From a virus: a DNA stretch of 56,970 nt. This document shows positions 55,971 through 56,970 of this stretch, piece by piece. The notes under the pieces were generated by a model that saw only the letters and a list, made by a program, of their open reading frames with translations, ran no database searches and was not told where the DNA came from. Numbering within the stretch: position 1 is the first letter of the stretch; every line of letters starts with the position of its first letter. The position numbers and the translations under genes were made by a program. The stretch covers positions 1-56,970 of the IMG/VR virus record IMGVR_UViG_3300033150_002962; one strand, 5' to 3'.

Positions 55971-55978
55971 TTGATTAA

Positions 55979-56341
55979 CTATTTCTTTTCTTTTGCTAAT
56001 GGTTCAAGTTCTTTAGGGATTGGCTTTACTTCTGGCTTAACTTTCAGTTTGACTATTGGCTTTACTTCTTTAGTAGCTTGGGTATAGAAATTTTTAACTA
56101 TTTTATCTGTCTCACTTTCTAATTGTTTTAAATATTTTCCAGCTTGAGTTTCTTTTCCTAAATCTAATGCTTTATGATAAGCACCTTCTAATTGTTCTGC
56201 TTTTGTAGTTTTTCTCGCCAAATAAATATCACCTTTTGTTGCGCTACTAATACCCCTCACAAACTCCTCCGCACTCTTATACTTCCTTGCCTCTTTTGCT
56301 AAGGATTCAAGTTCAGGTGAAATTTTTACTTCTTTCTTCAT
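55979..56341 (-). CDS. hypothetical protein, 120 residues
   Basis: The segment LAKEARKYKSAEEFVRGI recalls unnamed phage-encoded proteins with a similar helix ('eArky.saeeFv..'). The C-terminal end is a Lys-Pro-Val-rich repeat (KPIVKLKVKPEVKPIPKELE). No activity was recognised. Confidence 0.45.
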   Translation of the reverse strand: MKKEVKISPELESLAKEARKYKSAEEFVRGISSATKGDIYLARKTTKAEQLEGAYHKALDLGKETQAGKYLKQLESETDKIVKNFYTQATKEVKPIVKLKVKPEVKPIPKELEPLAKEKK

Positions 56342-56402
56342 AGTTTTATTTAGTTTAACTTTTTTTGGGGTTGAATTTGGTCATAATATCCCTTTAATAC
56401 TT

Positions 56403-56582
56403 TCAATGATTATCTATATGCCAATAAAAACCTCCTTTTTGCCATTTAATATGTATTCTCAAATTATCACTCAAATACTTAACATAATCCCATCTAACTC
56501 CCTTTCTTTTTTTGAATCCCAATGGTTTCAGTAATTTCCAAGCATTATTTTTTTTGAGATTTGATATTTTTTTGCTTGCCAT
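56403..56582 (-). CDS. hypothetical protein, 59 residues
   Basis: The ATG frame encodes MASKKISNLKKNNAWKLLKP and ends GFYWHIDNH, basic with several aromatic residues. It overlaps the end of the gene at 56545-56748. Function is unknown. Confidence 0.5.
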   Translation of the reverse strand: MASKKISNLKKNNAWKLLKPLGFKKRKGVRWDYVKYLSDNLRIHIKWQKGGFYWHIDNH

Positions 56583-56748
56583 TTCCGCTTAGTTTTTCCA
56601 AAAAAATAATCTGTAAATCAAAAAGTATTTCTTCCAATCTTTCTAATTGCCATTTAGCAATTTGTTTAGGGATTGTTGATATAACTTTATCTTTTTTTAA
56701 ATCAAAAGTTATTTTATATTCTTCTTTAATTTTCTTTTCTTTCTTCAT
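56545..56748 (-). CDS. hypothetical protein, 67 residues
   Basis: The ATG at 56748 (MKKEKKIKEEYKITFDLKKD) is chosen over a longer frame that would overlap the upstream zinc-ribbon gene. The sequence alternates charged and hydrophobic residues, probably helical. No family was recognised. Confidence 0.45.
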   Translation of the reverse strand: MKKEKKIKEEYKITFDLKKDKVISTIPKQIAKWQLERLEEILFDLQIIFLEKLSGNGKQKNIKSQKK

Positions 56749-56770
56749 AGGGTTTATTTGGGCTTTTTGG

Positions 56771-56970
56771 TTAAGTTTTGAGCGAAAAAATCTCACTATT
56801 TTCCTTTTTAAATGTGTTATTTTTATAATCCCACCATCTATCTATCACACCATATTTTCTACAATTATCACAAAAAATTAGCTCTCCGAATTTTTTATAT
56901 CCAAAAGCAATAACATATTCAGTATTACAATTTTGACAATAAAATCGTTTAAGTTCTCTTTTAATTTTCT
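56771..56970 (-). CDS. partial zinc-ribbon protein at the window edge
   Basis: An open frame without its start runs off the right edge. FYCQNCNTEY and IFCDNCRKYG give a Cys4 ribbon, followed by a Trp-rich and Lys-rich tail (DRWWDYKNNTFKKENSE) to TAA at 56771-56773. It is one more of the small ribbons common in this genome. Confidence 0.55.
   Translation of the reverse strand, partial: KIKRELKRFYCQNCNTEYVIAFGYKKFGELIFCDNCRKYGVIDRWWDYKNNTFKKENSEIFSLKT

Noticed and set aside
1-56970. Stop-codon reassignment suggested by two in-frame TAA
   Set aside because: TAA ends many other genes at sensible places, and TGA and TAG are also used as stops; two isolated cases do not support recoding.
1-56970. 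CRISPR array or diversity-generating retroelement
   Set aside because: No regularly spaced repeats with unique spacers and no reverse transcriptase or template/variable repeat pair was seen.

Overview
The window looks like one contiguous stretch of an uncultivated, strongly AT-rich, double-stranded DNA tailed phage (or prophage-like element) with a standard genetic code: TAA, TGA and TAG all end genes. The virion genes are a Mu-like head module (gp29-like portal, gpI/XkdF-like protease, gpT-like capsid, gp36- and gpG-like connector proteins) joined to a long non-contractile tail module (tube, frameshifted G/GT chaperone, tape measure, Dit, hub/fibre). No terminase, integrase, transposase, DNA polymerase or tRNA is visible, so the genome continues outside the window. 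The host cannot be named. It uses sigma-70-type promoters (TTGACA-like, 16-18 bp spacer, TGC before the -10). Most genes lack a Shine-Dalgarno sequence; a few have a strong AGGAGG.

Layout. (1) 1-8.0 kb, minus strand: about 23 very small early genes, many Cys4 zinc ribbons, with a beta-clamp-like protein and a P-loop ATPase; one divergent plus-strand zinc-finger gene at 5.2 kb. Three transcription units at 6.5-7.9 kb carry paired 5' and 3' RNA hairpins with complementary loops. (2) 8.0-8.35 kb: purine-rich repeats and the early/late divergence point. (3) 8.37-20.7 kb, plus: an ARPP-1-like gene flanked by inverted repeats, two accessory virion-type proteins, portal, a giant DNA-repair fusion protein (metallo-beta-lactamase + nucleotidyltransferase + ATP-dependent ligase + two LigD-type phosphoesterase domains), a double protease, a decoration protein and the capsid. 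(4) 20.8-31.3 kb, plus: a sugar cluster inserted between head and tail genes: ADP-heptose synthesis (HldC-type and HldA-type), a Cys-rich GT9-like transferase, further GT2/GT8/GT9-like transferases, a dTDP-glucose-dehydratase-like protein, a GT75/RGP-like protein, a UDP-glucose-dehydrogenase-like protein and two methyltransferase fusions. (5) 31.4-48.1 kb, plus: fibre, connector and tail genes ending in a 2075-residue hub/fibre. (6) 48.1-49.7 kb, plus: small membrane and coiled-coil (lysis-type) genes and an HNH endonuclease behind a consensus promoter and a pseudoknot leader. (7) 50.0-57.0 kb, minus: papain-like protease with SH3b domain, SSB-like protein, SWIM protein, holin-like protein, a sigma region-4 mini-protein, DUF5679, MucR-like and DUF433-like regulators and small unknowns.

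How the parts may work together. The most interesting inference is a self-contained virion O-glycosylation system: the phage encodes the last two activities needed for ADP-D,D-heptose, a GT9-like transferase with a Cys cluster like that of autotransporter O-heptosyltransferases, and three virion proteins with long Ser tracts that could be acceptors. The second is the single-chain DNA end-processing and ligation machine encoded between portal and protease. Several leaders fold into pseudoknots or paired hairpins, which suggests heavy RNA-level control. All functional statements rest on reading motifs by eye; no database search was run.
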